DNA of 32,161 bases from Verrucomicrobium sp. (GTDB lineage: Bacteria > Verrucomicrobiota > Verrucomicrobiia > Methylacidiphilales > UBA1321), in assembly GCA_017849585.1 (NCBI GenBank), contig JAFIGT010000025.1, positions 1 to 32,161 of the forward strand, given 5' to 3'. The translations under genes and the position numbers were made by a program. The first letter of the stretch is position 1, and every line of letters starts with the position of its first letter. Below, in pieces: positions 23,509 to 31,221 of the stretch. The notes beneath the pieces are model-generated. The model saw nothing but the letters and a program-made list of their open reading frames with translations. It was not told the origin of the DNA and did not search any database.

Positions 23509-23549
23509 GCGGGAGCTTGCTCCGCTTTGCTGTCCGGCGGCTTGCCGCC
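23509..23549. repeat. pair of short intergenic palindromes
   Basis: The arms GCGGGAGC/GCTCCGC around TT (one bulge, 23509-23525) are followed by the perfect GGCGGC/GCCGCC around TT (23536-23549). They lie 13 bases after the glycosidase stop, and may end its transcript or be another REP-like family. A third small palindrome, AGTAC/GTACT around TTTG (23605-23618), lies just before modA. Confidence 0.5.
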
Positions 23550-23631
23550 ATCAACACCACAAAATCTTTTAGGCCTCGTCGCCGCGCCCTTTTTCTGTAT
23601 CGTCAGTACTTTGGTACTTAGCCCTTTTGCC

Positions 23632-24420
23632 ATGAAATCTTTTGCTCTTCTCTCGCTGACGTTTCTCGCTCTCGCGGCCACATCACTGCGCGCGGACACC
23701 ACGCTCGTCATCGTCGCCGACAACACCCTGCGCGCCGCCCTGCCCGAACTCACCCAGATTTGGGCGGACAAACAGCCCGACATGAACGTCGAACTTCAGT
23801 TCACCAACGCCGAGACGATGCAAAAGCAAATCGTCGACAACAAAGGCGGCGACGTCCTCATCTTCGCCAACGCCGATGACCTGAAGGAAGCCACCAAGCG
23901 CGGTTACATTCTCGCCAGCGAACAAAAGCAGGTCGCCCGCAACGACCTCATCGTCTACGGTCGCAAGGCGCTCCTGCCCGACGAGGAACTCGAATGGTTC
24001 GACCTCGTCGCCCGCGAATGGGAAACCCTCGCGCTCGGCGATCCCGCCCGCACCGCGAGCGGCCGCGCCGCGCAAGCCGCCCTCAAGAAACACGATCTCG
24101 AAGCCCGCGTGAAGAGCAAGGAAACGCGCCTCTGCGGCAACGAAGCCGCCGCGCTCGACTGCGCGCGCCGGGCCGAGGTGGAAGCCGTTTTCGTCCTCAG
24201 CACCGACCTCGGCAAAACCGCCATCAATGGTTTCGTGGCCTACCCCATCAACCGCGCCGACTACCCCGGCATCTTCTACATCGCCGCCCCCACCAAGAAT
24301 TCCAAAGCCCCCAGCGCCGCGCGCAGCTACATCCAATCCCTCGCCGCCCCGGAATCGCTCCCGATCTGGACCAAGTACGGATTCAACCGTCCCGATGCCG
24401 GCGCGGTCCAGTTGCGATAA
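23632..24420 (+). CDS. modA: ModA-like molybdate ABC transporter substrate-binding protein
   Basis: The 262-residue periplasmic binding protein has a signal peptide (MKSFALLSLTFLALAATSLRA). It follows the ModA pattern: TLVIVADNTLRAALPEL for the first strand and anion-binding turn, KGGDVLIFANADDLKEA, NDLIVYGRKA, ALGDPARTASGRAAQAAL, and EAVFVLSTDL near the end. The ATG at 23632 is chosen because it begins the signal peptide. No modB or modC is near, so it either works with a transporter elsewhere or binds another oxyanion. It lies after the paired palindromes and shows no obvious operon partner. Confidence 0.8.
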   Translation: MKSFALLSLTFLALAATSLRADTTLVIVADNTLRAALPELTQIWADKQPDMNVELQFTNAETMQKQIVDNKGGDVLIFANADDLKEATKRGYILASEQKQVARNDLIVYGRKALLPDEELEWFDLVAREWETLALGDPARTASGRAAQAALKKHDLEARVKSKETRLCGNEAAALDCARRAEVEAVFVLSTDLGKTAINGFVAYPINRADYPGIFYIAAPTKNSKAPSAARSYIQSLAAPESLPIWTKYGFNRPDAGAVQLR

Positions 24421-24570
24421 GAGAGGGCCGTTTCCAGGGCGCGTGGTTAATCAGAGGTTGCTTTCACAATGGAATGACCTACCTCCCAACACCCGCATTT
24501 ATAAGCTCGCTAATTATTATTGAGTGCGGTTAATTCTTGGAACAGAAGTTGCAATCATTTCACATCTACT

Positions 24571-26133
24571 ATGGGAGCAGGCAAATTCTTTCCGGGTGGG
24601 AGCAAAAAGGGCAAAGCTCAAGAAGAGAAAGCGCCCGAACCGATTCGCGCGGAGCCACCCGCCACTAAAAAATCGGGACTCTTCCCCAACGCCAAATCGC
24701 GTTTCTCCAAGCCCGTCGACTCCAAGAGCAAACCCGGCGTCCTCCTGATGAGCGTCGCCTTTTGCGTATTCTTCATCTCCATCGGCTGGTATTACCTCGC
24801 CGTGCGACCAGCCAAGATGCAGGCCGCCGCCATGGCCGCGCAACTCGCCCAACGTGACAAGGAAGTCGCCGAACTGAAGAAAAAACAGGAGGAAGTCCAG
24901 AAGGAAGCCGAAAAGAAAGCCGAAGCCAAGGTGATCATCAAAGTCGACACCCGCCCCCCCGGAGCGCAGGTCGTCGTCGCAGGCATCACCAAGATGACGC
25001 CCGCCACTTTCGAAGGCTTGTCCTCGGGCAAAGCCACCCTCGTCATCACCCTCGACACCTACCACCCCATCACCCGCGAACTCGTGCTTGAAGGCGGCCA
25101 GACTTACGACCTCGGCATTCTCGATCTTTCCCTCAAATCCGGCATTCTCAAGGCCACCAGTCCACAAAAGGGAGCCACCTATTCCCTCTCCGGCCCCCAC
25201 TCCTTCAGCCAAAGCGGCACACTCCCCGCCACCCTGGAAAAACTCCCCGAGGGCTCCTACACCCTCACCGCCACCCACAACGGCTGGCAACTCCCGCCCC
25301 AGACGCTGACCATCACCGATGGCAAGGAGACGCTGCAGGAAGTCAAATTCCCCTACGGCACCATCACCCTCCAAACCACCCCGCCCGGAGCCTCCGTCCG
25401 CCGCGGTCGTCAGGAGATCGGCCAGACCCCGCTCACCCTCAGCGAGCTGCGGCCCGGCCCGCACAAGTACAGCCTCGAAAAGGAAGGGTATCGCACCGTT
25501 CGCGTGGAGAAGGATCTGAAGGAATTCGAAACTTATCCCATCACCCTCACACTGGAAAAAACCCGCGACTTCACCAACAGCTCCAACCTCGCTCTCGTCT
25601 GGATGAACGAAGGCTACTGGGTCGGCAAATACGAAGTCACCCAGGCCCAATACGAACAGGTCATGGGACGCGGCGCCAATGCCAGCGTCTTCCGCGGCGC
25701 CAACCGGCCTGTTGAAAACGTCACCTGGCAGCAAGCCACCGATTTCTGCACCCGCCTGACCGAGATCGAACTCGCCGCGGGAAAACTCCCCGCCGGATAT
25801 CGCTACGCCCTGCCGACGGAAGCGCAGTGGAACAACTTCGTCGGCGATGCCAACTACGACAGCGCCATCCTCGCCCTCGGCAACAGCATCGCCCCCGCCT
25901 CCACCGCCGATGTGGGCACAGGCGATCCGAATCAGTTCGGACTCTACGACGTCCTCGGCAACGTCTGGGAATGGTGCCAGGACAATTACGACGCCCAGGG
26001 CCGCACCCGCACCATGCGCGGCGGCGGCTGGCTCAGCTCACGCGATACCTTCCCCAATAAAAACACCCGCAACGGCGGCGGCGTGAACTACCGCGACAAA
26101 TTTACCGGCTTTCGCGTGGTCCTCACCAAATAG
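24571..26133 (+). CDS. PEGA-repeat and SUMF1-domain membrane protein
   Basis: In the 520-residue product the layout is: a Lys/Pro-rich N-terminus (1-55), a membrane helix (about 57-77), a coiled coil (about 82-120, MAAQLAQRDKEVAELKKK), PEGA or PEGA-like modules (about 121-345) with PPGAQVVVAG and PPGASVRRG turns, and a C-terminal SUMF1/FGE-like domain (about 350-520) with GKYEVTQAQYEQVMG, YALPTEAQWN, LGNVWEWCQDNY and YRDKFTGFRVV. The catalytic cysteines of formylglycine-generating enzymes are absent, so it is a binding or structural version. The basic N-terminus suggests the modules face the periplasm. The ATG at 24571 is preferred to a TTG 17 codons upstream. Confidence 0.88.
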   Translation: MGAGKFFPGGSKKGKAQEEKAPEPIRAEPPATKKSGLFPNAKSRFSKPVDSKSKPGVLLMSVAFCVFFISIGWYYLAVRPAKMQAAAMAAQLAQRDKEVAELKKKQEEVQKEAEKKAEAKVIIKVDTRPPGAQVVVAGITKMTPATFEGLSSGKATLVITLDTYHPITRELVLEGGQTYDLGILDLSLKSGILKATSPQKGATYSLSGPHSFSQSGTLPATLEKLPEGSYTLTATHNGWQLPPQTLTITDGKETLQEVKFPYGTITLQTTPPGASVRRGRQEIGQTPLTLSELRPGPHKYSLEKEGYRTVRVEKDLKEFETYPITLTLEKTRDFTNSSNLALVWMNEGYWVGKYEVTQAQYEQVMGRGANASVFRGANRPVENVTWQQATDFCTRLTEIELAAGKLPAGYRYALPTEAQWNNFVGDANYDSAILALGNSIAPASTADVGTGDPNQFGLYDVLGNVWEWCQDNYDAQGRTRTMRGGGWLSSRDTFPNKNTRNGGGVNYRDKFTGFRVVLTK

Positions 26134-26208
26134 GGCCATCCCCTCATCGCACCGGAGCCGATTCCTGTTGCGCTCGCTTTAAAACCGCGCTTAGTTTTAA
26201 ACCCCATC

Positions 26209-26781
26209 ATGAAAGTCACACTGCTCTCCCTCCTCGCTTGCTTGGTCACCGCCAGTTTTTTCCCCGCATTGGCCGCTGACACCGCCCCGATCCAGGCCCA
26301 GGACGTGGATGGCCAGTGGCGCACCCTGCCGCCCAAGGGCCGGTTCACCATCGTCATGTACACCAACGCCGATCTTGAGTCCGAGTCCAAAACACTCAGC
26401 AAAACGCTCGATCCCTACCGCGGCGCCCAGGATTTCCTCTTCATGCAAATTGTCGATCTCCGCGGCGAAATTCCCGGCATCGCCCGCCGCATGGCCGAAA
26501 AGCAAATCCGCAAGGAACTCGACATCGAAGCCACCCGCGTCAAACCCTTCTACGTCAAAAATGGCAGCAAGGCCGATCCCCGCTCCAATCTCTCCACCAT
26601 CGTCGATTACGGTGGCAGCTACCTCGCCCGCTTCAACTGGGATGATCGCGTCGAGATGGTCCGCTTCGTGATCTACAATTCCAAGGGCGTGGAAATCCGC
26701 CGCCTCGACAACACGAGCGACCCCAAGGCCGTGGCCAATTTCTTCCGCAGCCTCTTCGGCAGCAACACCGCCGAACAATAA
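26209..26781 (+). CDS. exported protein of unknown function
   Basis: The 190-residue protein has a clear signal peptide (MKVTLLSLLACLVTASFFPALA). The mature part begins DVDGQWRTLPPKGRFTIVMYTNADL, which resembles the first strand of thioredoxin-fold proteins but has no Cys-x-x-Cys. MQIVDLRGEIPGIARRMAEKQIRKEL and a late MVRFVIYNSKGVEIRRL follow. This is similar in outline to YtfJ-type secreted proteins, but the identity is not established. It starts 75 bases after the SUMF1 gene and may share its transcript. It is followed by a stem-loop. Confidence 0.8.
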   Translation: MKVTLLSLLACLVTASFFPALAADTAPIQAQDVDGQWRTLPPKGRFTIVMYTNADLESESKTLSKTLDPYRGAQDFLFMQIVDLRGEIPGIARRMAEKQIRKELDIEATRVKPFYVKNGSKADPRSNLSTIVDYGGSYLARFNWDDRVEMVRFVIYNSKGVEIRRLDNTSDPKAVANFFRSLFGSNTAEQ

Positions 26782-26802
26782 TTTCCAACAGTCGCTCCCG
26801 CT

Positions 26803-26832
26803 AAGGCGGATTGACTTCGTTCATCCGTCTTT
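26803..26832 (+). terminator. stem-loop between the exported-protein gene and recF
   Basis: The arms AAGGCGGAT/ATCCGTCTT form nine pairs with one G-T wobble around an 11-base loop, and are followed by T-rich sequence (TTTCC). It lies between two convergent genes and would suit termination of the plus-strand transcript. Confidence 0.4.
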
Positions 26833-26833
26833 C

Positions 26834-27892
26834 CTACTGCGGCAGACACGCCGACGGCGACACCATCCAACGGAAATCCTGCGCCATGGTCCAGCCACGA
26901 TCTTCGGGAGCCGTGATCAAAATAAAAGCCTCGGCCGGCAACAGAGCGCGGAGTGCCGCCTGCCGGTTTTCGTCAAGCTGCGGCGCGACATCGTCCATCA
27001 GGAAGACCGGCCATTGACCGCGCCGTTCACGAATGAGTTGCGCCTCGGCCAAGCGAAGCGCCAGCGCCGTGGTGCGTTGTTGACCTTCCGAACCAAACTT
27101 GCCAAGCGGCTTCCCGTGGCGCTCGAGAATCCAGTCGTCGCGATGAGGACCAAGCAGCGTCGCTTGAAACCGTTGTTCGCCCACCGCGACACTGGCCCAA
27201 TCGGGTGCAGCTTCGAGCGAGAAACTCGATCGATAGCGCAACGTCACAGCATCGCGTTCGCCGGACAACGCACGCACCGTTTCGCTCACCGCGCAAGCCA
27301 GTGGCTCCGTGATCGCCTGCCGCGCACGAGTCATGGCAAGACCGTGCTCGGTCACCAATTGCGTGAGTGATTCGCCAACGCGTCGATCTTCGCCGCCCTG
27401 CCGCAACCACGCGTTGCGCTGTTTCAAAGCCCGGGCGTAGTGTTGCGCGGTCGCGAGATAACCCGGTTCGCGTTGCGCGATCAATCCATCGACCCAATTG
27501 CGACGGCCCGCTCCCGAGCCGGTCACGAGTTCCCGGTCCTCGCCAATAAAAAGCACCGTCGCGAACTGTCCCCAAAAATCAACCGCGCTGGCCACCGGCT
27601 TCCCATCCATCACCAATTCACGACCCGTAGCACTCCATGTCGCAGACAGCGCCGTCCCGCCGAGTTTCGCCTCCACACGAAAGCAATCGCGCTGCCAGCA
27701 GACCAGCTCGCGCGTCTGCGCGGTGCGAAACGAGCGCAAGCGGCTCAAGAAATAAACCGCCTCGAGCACGGATGTCTTTCCCTGCCCGTTCGATCCAAAA
27801 AAGAAATGACGCCCCACCGGCAACTCCACACGGAGTTCCTCATGACAGCGGAATTGAAACAACCGCAAGTGAAGCGCAGCCAGATCGGACAT
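26834..27892 (-). CDS. recF: DNA replication and repair protein RecF
   Basis: This SMC-like ATPase loads RecA at gapped DNA together with RecOR. Walker A is GSNGQGKTS (33-41). The ABC signature region is KFGSEGQQRTTALALRLAEA. Walker B is VFLMDDVAPQLDENR. The length is about 352 residues, typical for RecF. The start at ATG 27892 (MSDLAALHLR) is chosen by family alignment; an ATG five codons upstream (27907) is possible. It is not beside dnaA, dnaN or gyrB as in many genomes. Confidence 0.95.
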   Translation of the reverse strand: MSDLAALHLRLFQFRCHEELRVELPVGRHFFFGSNGQGKTSVLEAVYFLSRLRSFRTAQTRELVCWQRDCFRVEAKLGGTALSATWSATGRELVMDGKPVASAVDFWGQFATVLFIGEDRELVTGSGAGRRNWVDGLIAQREPGYLATAQHYARALKQRNAWLRQGGEDRRVGESLTQLVTEHGLAMTRARQAITEPLACAVSETVRALSGERDAVTLRYRSSFSLEAAPDWASVAVGEQRFQATLLGPHRDDWILERHGKPLGKFGSEGQQRTTALALRLAEAQLIRERRGQWPVFLMDDVAPQLDENRQAALRALLPAEAFILITAPEDRGWTMAQDFRWMVSPSACLPQ

Positions 27893-28043
27893 GGGATGGT
27901 GGAGCATACTACAAGCCGGCCATCAGGAAACCAGAAAGCGGGTTTTACCAATCACTTCCGATTTCTCGACAAGCGCGGGCCAACCGGGTATGAAAGAGTA
28001 GATCCAGACGAACAGACCAGCCTTTTCCAAATTCCACTTGCAC

Positions 28044-28059
28044 TTGACCGATTAGTCAA
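28044..28059 (+). promoter_or_regulatory. TetR-type operator in the tetR promoter
   Basis: The palindrome TTGAC-N6-GTCAA lies between a weak -35 (TTGCAC, 28038-28043) and a -10 (TACTAT, 28061-28066, 17-base spacing), 14 bases before the tetR ATG. The 17-base stretch ACCGATTAGTCAACTAC (28047-28063) recurs with two changes at 28717-28733. Autorepression is the simple reading. Confidence 0.6.
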
Positions 28060-28073
28060 CTACTATAGTCCTC

Positions 28074-28694
28074 ATGAAACCTGAATGCGAAACCCGGACC
28101 AAGCTCCTAACGACGGCGTTAGAGCTGATGTGGGAACGCAGTTACGGTTCCGTCAGCGTGGATGACATCTGCGCCCGTGCCGATGTCCGCAAAGGGAGCT
28201 TCTACTATTTCTTCCCCTCCAAAAGCGACCTGACTGTCGCCGCCTTCGAAAAGAATTGGGAGCAAATCTGCGCGAAACTCGACCAGGCTTTCTCCCCGCA
28301 GCATCCCCCGCTAGAACGCTTCTCTCGCTTCGCCAAGGCGCTTTATCAGAGTCAGACGGAGAAAAAAGGCACCTGCGGCAAAGCCTGCGGATGCCCCTAT
28401 ATCTCTGTTGGACTGGAACTTAGCACGGAAGACGAAAACATCCGCAAAAAGGTGCAGAGCATCTTTTCCGGTTACTGCCGCTATTTCGAATCCGCCCTCA
28501 ACGAAGCCGAACGCGAAGGTCTGATTCCACCCGGCAACCATGCGGAAACCGCCCGCGCCATTGACGCACTGGTGATGGGATTACTCGTCCAAACCAAGAT
28601 TTATAATGACCCCGAAGCGCTGAAGCATACCGAACAAAGCATCTTCCGCCTGATCGGCATCGATGTCGCCCAGTCCATTGCTGCACACTCCTAA
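28074..28694 (+). CDS. TetR/AcrR family transcriptional regulator
   Basis: The 206-residue protein has an N-terminal helix-turn-helix (about residues 24-52: SVSVDDICARADVRKGSFYYFFPSK) typical of TetR repressors. The C-terminal ligand domain is helical. It carries a cysteine cluster, C101-x3-C105-x-C107, in KKGTCGKACGCPYI, where related regulators usually have GCL. This may sense thiols, metal or an electrophile, but that is inference. The -10-like TACTAT lies only 7 bases from the ATG, so the mRNA may be leaderless. It is followed by a second copy of its likely operator and by the 61-residue ORF, the SDR and the DUF5069 gene. Confidence 0.92.
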   Translation: MKPECETRTKLLTTALELMWERSYGSVSVDDICARADVRKGSFYYFFPSKSDLTVAAFEKNWEQICAKLDQAFSPQHPPLERFSRFAKALYQSQTEKKGTCGKACGCPYISVGLELSTEDENIRKKVQSIFSGYCRYFESALNEAEREGLIPPGNHAETARAIDALVMGLLVQTKIYNDPEALKHTEQSIFRLIGIDVAQSIAAHS

Positions 28695-28716
28695 AAATTT
28701 TTTACCCATAACCTAA

Positions 28717-28733
28717 ACCGACCAGTCAACTAC
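28717..28733 (+). promoter_or_regulatory. second TetR-type operator, before the downstream genes
   Basis: ACCGACCAGTCAACTAC matches the tetR operator region at 15 of 17 bases; the two changes are adjacent T-to-C transitions in the centre. The left half-site TTGAC is degenerate here. It ends 2 bases before the ATG of the 61-residue ORF. Confidence 0.55.
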
Positions 28734-28735
28734 CT

Positions 28736-28921
28736 ATGAAGACAAACCTCCCCAACGTCTCCCGCCCCCGCGCCTCCCGTCGTCGTCCCTCCATGATCAA
28801 TCCGCATGTCTTTTCCTTGATGTCGATTCCCTTCCCGGTTTTTGTCACCAACGAAAAAGGCAAGGTCGTTCCGACGATCACCCTGCCGGAATTCGCCCAA
28901 ATCACCCGCTACCAGGAGTAA
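28736..28921 (+). CDS. small ORF between tetR and the SDR gene
   Basis: A 61-residue frame with a basic, Arg/Ser/Pro-rich N-terminus (RPRASRRRPS), then MINPHVFSLMSIPFPVFVTN and a C-terminal VVPTITLPEFAQITRYQE. It fills the space between the operator and the SDR gene and ends 6 bases before the SDR ATG. That is the arrangement of a real, co-translated gene. The second operator ends 2 bases before its ATG, so the transcript start may lie inside it. In that case the internal ATG at 28793 would be the start. I do not recognise the family. Confidence 0.5.
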   Translation: MKTNLPNVSRPRASRRRPSMINPHVFSLMSIPFPVFVTNEKGKVVPTITLPEFAQITRYQE

Positions 28922-28927
28922 ACCATC

Positions 28928-29692
28928 ATGAGCCAACGATTCGAAAATAAAGTCGCCCTCGTCACGGGTGGAACCTCCGGCATCGGCCGCGCCACCGCCA
29001 TCGCTTTCGCCCGCGAAGGCGCCAGCGTGGTCGTCAGCGGTCGCCGCGAAAAAGAAGGTCAGGAAGTCGTCCAACTCATCACCGCCGCAGGCGGCAAAGC
29101 CCGCTTCATCCAAGCCGATGTGAGCGACGAAGCGCAGGTCGCCACGCTCGTGGAGAAAACCGTCTCCACCTTCGGCCGCCTCGACATCGCCTTCAACAAT
29201 GCCGGCGTGGAAGGCACCATCACGCCCACCACCGGAGTCACGGTCAAAGAGTACCAACATATCTTCGACATCAATGTGAAAGGCGTATTGCTCTCGCTCA
29301 AACACGAGATTCCCGCCCTGCTCAAAAGCGGCGGCGGCTCCATCGTAAACACCGCCTCGGTGCTCGGCACGCACGCGATGCCGAACTTCGCCATCTACAA
29401 CGCGAGCAAATTCGCCGTGATCGGCCTGACCAAGACCGCCGCGTTGGAAGTGGCCGCACAAGGCATCCGCATCAACTCCGTCTCCCCCGCCGTGATCCAG
29501 ACCGACATGGTCACCCGCGCCTTTGGTCCTCCCAGCGAGGAATCGAAAAAAGCGCTCGGCGCCATGCATCCGATTGGACGTCACGGCCAGCCCGACGAAG
29601 TGGCCGCCGCGGTACTCTTCCTGAGCTCCGCCGAAGCCTCCTTCATCACCGGGCACGACCTACTCGTCGACGGCGGCTACAACGCCAAATAA
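28928..29692 (+). CDS. SDR family oxidoreductase
   Basis: This classical short-chain dehydrogenase/reductase has 254 residues. The cofactor motif is TGGTSGIG (13-20), with RR at 39-40 after the second strand, favouring NADP(H). NNAG is at 90-93. The catalytic set is N116, S144, Y157 and K161 (YNASK). The C-terminal LLVDGGYNAK is typical. The substrate is unknown. It lies 6 bases after the small ORF and 37 before the DUF5069 gene, all behind the TetR operator. The cluster may respond to the aldehyde, quinone or other compound that the reductase handles. Confidence 0.93.
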   Translation: MSQRFENKVALVTGGTSGIGRATAIAFAREGASVVVSGRREKEGQEVVQLITAAGGKARFIQADVSDEAQVATLVEKTVSTFGRLDIAFNNAGVEGTITPTTGVTVKEYQHIFDINVKGVLLSLKHEIPALLKSGGGSIVNTASVLGTHAMPNFAIYNASKFAVIGLTKTAALEVAAQGIRINSVSPAVIQTDMVTRAFGPPSEESKKALGAMHPIGRHGQPDEVAAAVLFLSSAEASFITGHDLLVDGGYNAK

Positions 29693-29729
29693 TCCCGCCT
29701 CCCCAACCCACCCGAAAGGACAACATACC

Positions 29730-30185
29730 ATGAGCACCCTCAAATCCCTCGACCTCACCCAACGCCCCCCGCGCAGCGCGCGCACTCAACTCGGCGGCTA
29801 CGCCCTCCTCCCGCGCATGCTCGACAAGGCCCGCGCAACCATCGCGGGCAAGAACGGAGAATTCCACTACAACTGTCCGCTCGATCAACACATCATCAAC
29901 TTCCTCGGCATCGACCCAGACGCTCTCCTCACCGAATTGAAAACCGGCAAGGGCGACACCGAAATCTTGGAATGGATCACCACCCACCAGAAGAACAAAC
30001 ACACGCCATGGGAAATCAAAGTGTGGACCGACTATCAATCCCAACGCGGCCCCGATAGCGATCCGGAAATCGTGAAGTACTTCTACAGCTCCGTGGAAAA
30101 ACTCGCTCCGAAACGCACAGACCTGCGCACCTGGTTCGATTACCTCGACCTCGACGATTACGTCACCTTCGGCGGCGCCGCTTAA
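29730..30185 (+). CDS. DUF5069 domain-containing protein
   Basis: The 151-residue protein has the DUF5069 features: LGGYALLPRMLDKARATIAGKNGEFHYNCPLDQHIINFLGIDPD, then WITTHQKNKHTPWEI and a C-terminal WFDYLDLDDY. The function of the family is unknown. It has no signal peptide. It lies 37 bases after the SDR gene in the same direction, with a modest GAAAGGA ribosome-binding site. It is probably the last gene of the TetR-controlled group, and is followed by the REPIN-like repeat. Confidence 0.85.
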   Translation: MSTLKSLDLTQRPPRSARTQLGGYALLPRMLDKARATIAGKNGEFHYNCPLDQHIINFLGIDPDALLTELKTGKGDTEILEWITTHQKNKHTPWEIKVWTDYQSQRGPDSDPEIVKYFYSSVEKLAPKRTDLRTWFDYLDLDDYVTFGGAA

Positions 30186-30203
30186 CCAGCCCACAAATCG
30201 ATT

Positions 30204-30324
30204 GCAAAGCGCAACGTGACGTTGCTCCCTCCGGAGCGGCGTCACGCCATCCCAGCGGCGCTCCTGCCGCCCCCCACCGGCATGACTTCCTTCATTACTG
30301 GGTGCAGCGTCACGCTGCGCTTGC
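30204..30324. repeat. REPIN-like element: two inverted palindromic units
   Basis: The left end, GCAAAGC followed by arms GCAACG/CGTTGC with loop TGA (30204-30225), is matched as an inverted copy at the right end by arms GCAGCG/CGCTGC with loop TCA followed by GCTTGC (30304-30324). The interior contains GGCG/CGCC hairpins. The right unit includes the 20 bases identical to 13363-13382. Its right edge lies 32 bases before the LysM lipoprotein ATG and may overlap that gene's promoter. Confidence 0.75.
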
Positions 30325-30355
30325 AACATGGGATTGTCTTGTTAGGATGTGCCGC

Positions 30356-31201
30356 ATGTTCCGTCGCTTGACAGTTAGTGCCTTGTTAGTGTTGGGGATG
30401 GCCGCGTGCCAGCCGATCGATAAGAATCTCGAAGCCGAAGATTCGCGCAATCCGCACTTCAAGAAGGCTGAAAGTTACACCGAAGCCAAGAACTACGTGG
30501 AAGCCGTGCGCGAATACGAAGCCGCGCTCCAGGCCAACCCGAATGTCGCCACCGCTCACTACGAGCTTGGCCGCATTTATGGCGAAAAGCTCGGCGACGA
30601 AATCAGCTCCATGTACCATTTCAGCAAGTTCCTCGAACTGCGCCCCACCTCCGAAAAGCGGGAATCCGTTCAAGCCTTGCTCGACAACGCCAAGTTCTCC
30701 CTCGCCACCAAGCTCCCCAACTCCCCCGTAGCCAACGCGGAGATGTTTGCCCGCCTGCAGAGCGAGAATGCCAACCTGAAACGCGAACTCGAAGAAGTCC
30801 AATCCCGCGTGGCCCGCCTCGACCAGCAACAACAGAACACCGCCGCCGCCATCACCACGCCCGCTCCGTCAGCCCCAGTTGCCACGGCACCCACGGCCTC
30901 GGTCGAAGCGCCCAAGGCGACCCCCGCAGCCCCCGTCGCCCATCCCGCGACACCGGCTCCGGCCGCGGCCGCCGTTGTTCCCGTCGCCCCCTCCACCGCA
31001 CCCACGGCGACTCCAGCCGCCACCGCAGTGACGGAAGCCCGCAGCCACACCATCGCCAAGGGCGACACCCTGTGGAAGATCGCGCGCAAGTATTACAAGG
31101 GCGACGTCAACGCCAACATGGACAAGATCAAAGCCGCGAATGCTTCCCAAGTTGACTTCACCAAGCCGCTCAAACTCGGCACCGTCCTCGTCATCCCCTA
31201 A
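30356..31201 (+). CDS. LysM lipoprotein with TPR and coiled-coil segments
   Basis: The 281-residue protein has a lipoprotein signal with C18 as the likely lipidated residue (LGMAAC). A TPR-like region follows (about 30-95: AKNYVEAVREYEAALQANPN, ATAHYELGRIYG), then a coiled coil (about 125-155), a long Ala/Pro/Thr-rich linker (about 157-225), and a C-terminal LysM domain (about 228-281: HTIAKGDTLWKIARKYYKGD). LysM binds peptidoglycan, so the protein may tether an envelope complex to the wall. The ATG at 30356 has an AGGA site 8 bases upstream and is preferred to ATG 30347. It lies 20 bases before the coiled-coil gene. Confidence 0.88.
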   Translation: MFRRLTVSALLVLGMAACQPIDKNLEAEDSRNPHFKKAESYTEAKNYVEAVREYEAALQANPNVATAHYELGRIYGEKLGDEISSMYHFSKFLELRPTSEKRESVQALLDNAKFSLATKLPNSPVANAEMFARLQSENANLKRELEEVQSRVARLDQQQQNTAAAITTPAPSAPVATAPTASVEAPKATPAAPVAHPATPAPAAAAVVPVAPSTAPTATPAATAVTEARSHTIAKGDTLWKIARKYYKGDVNANMDKIKAANASQVDFTKPLKLGTVLVIP

Positions 31202-31221
31202 ATTTCCAACCGACTGAATCC

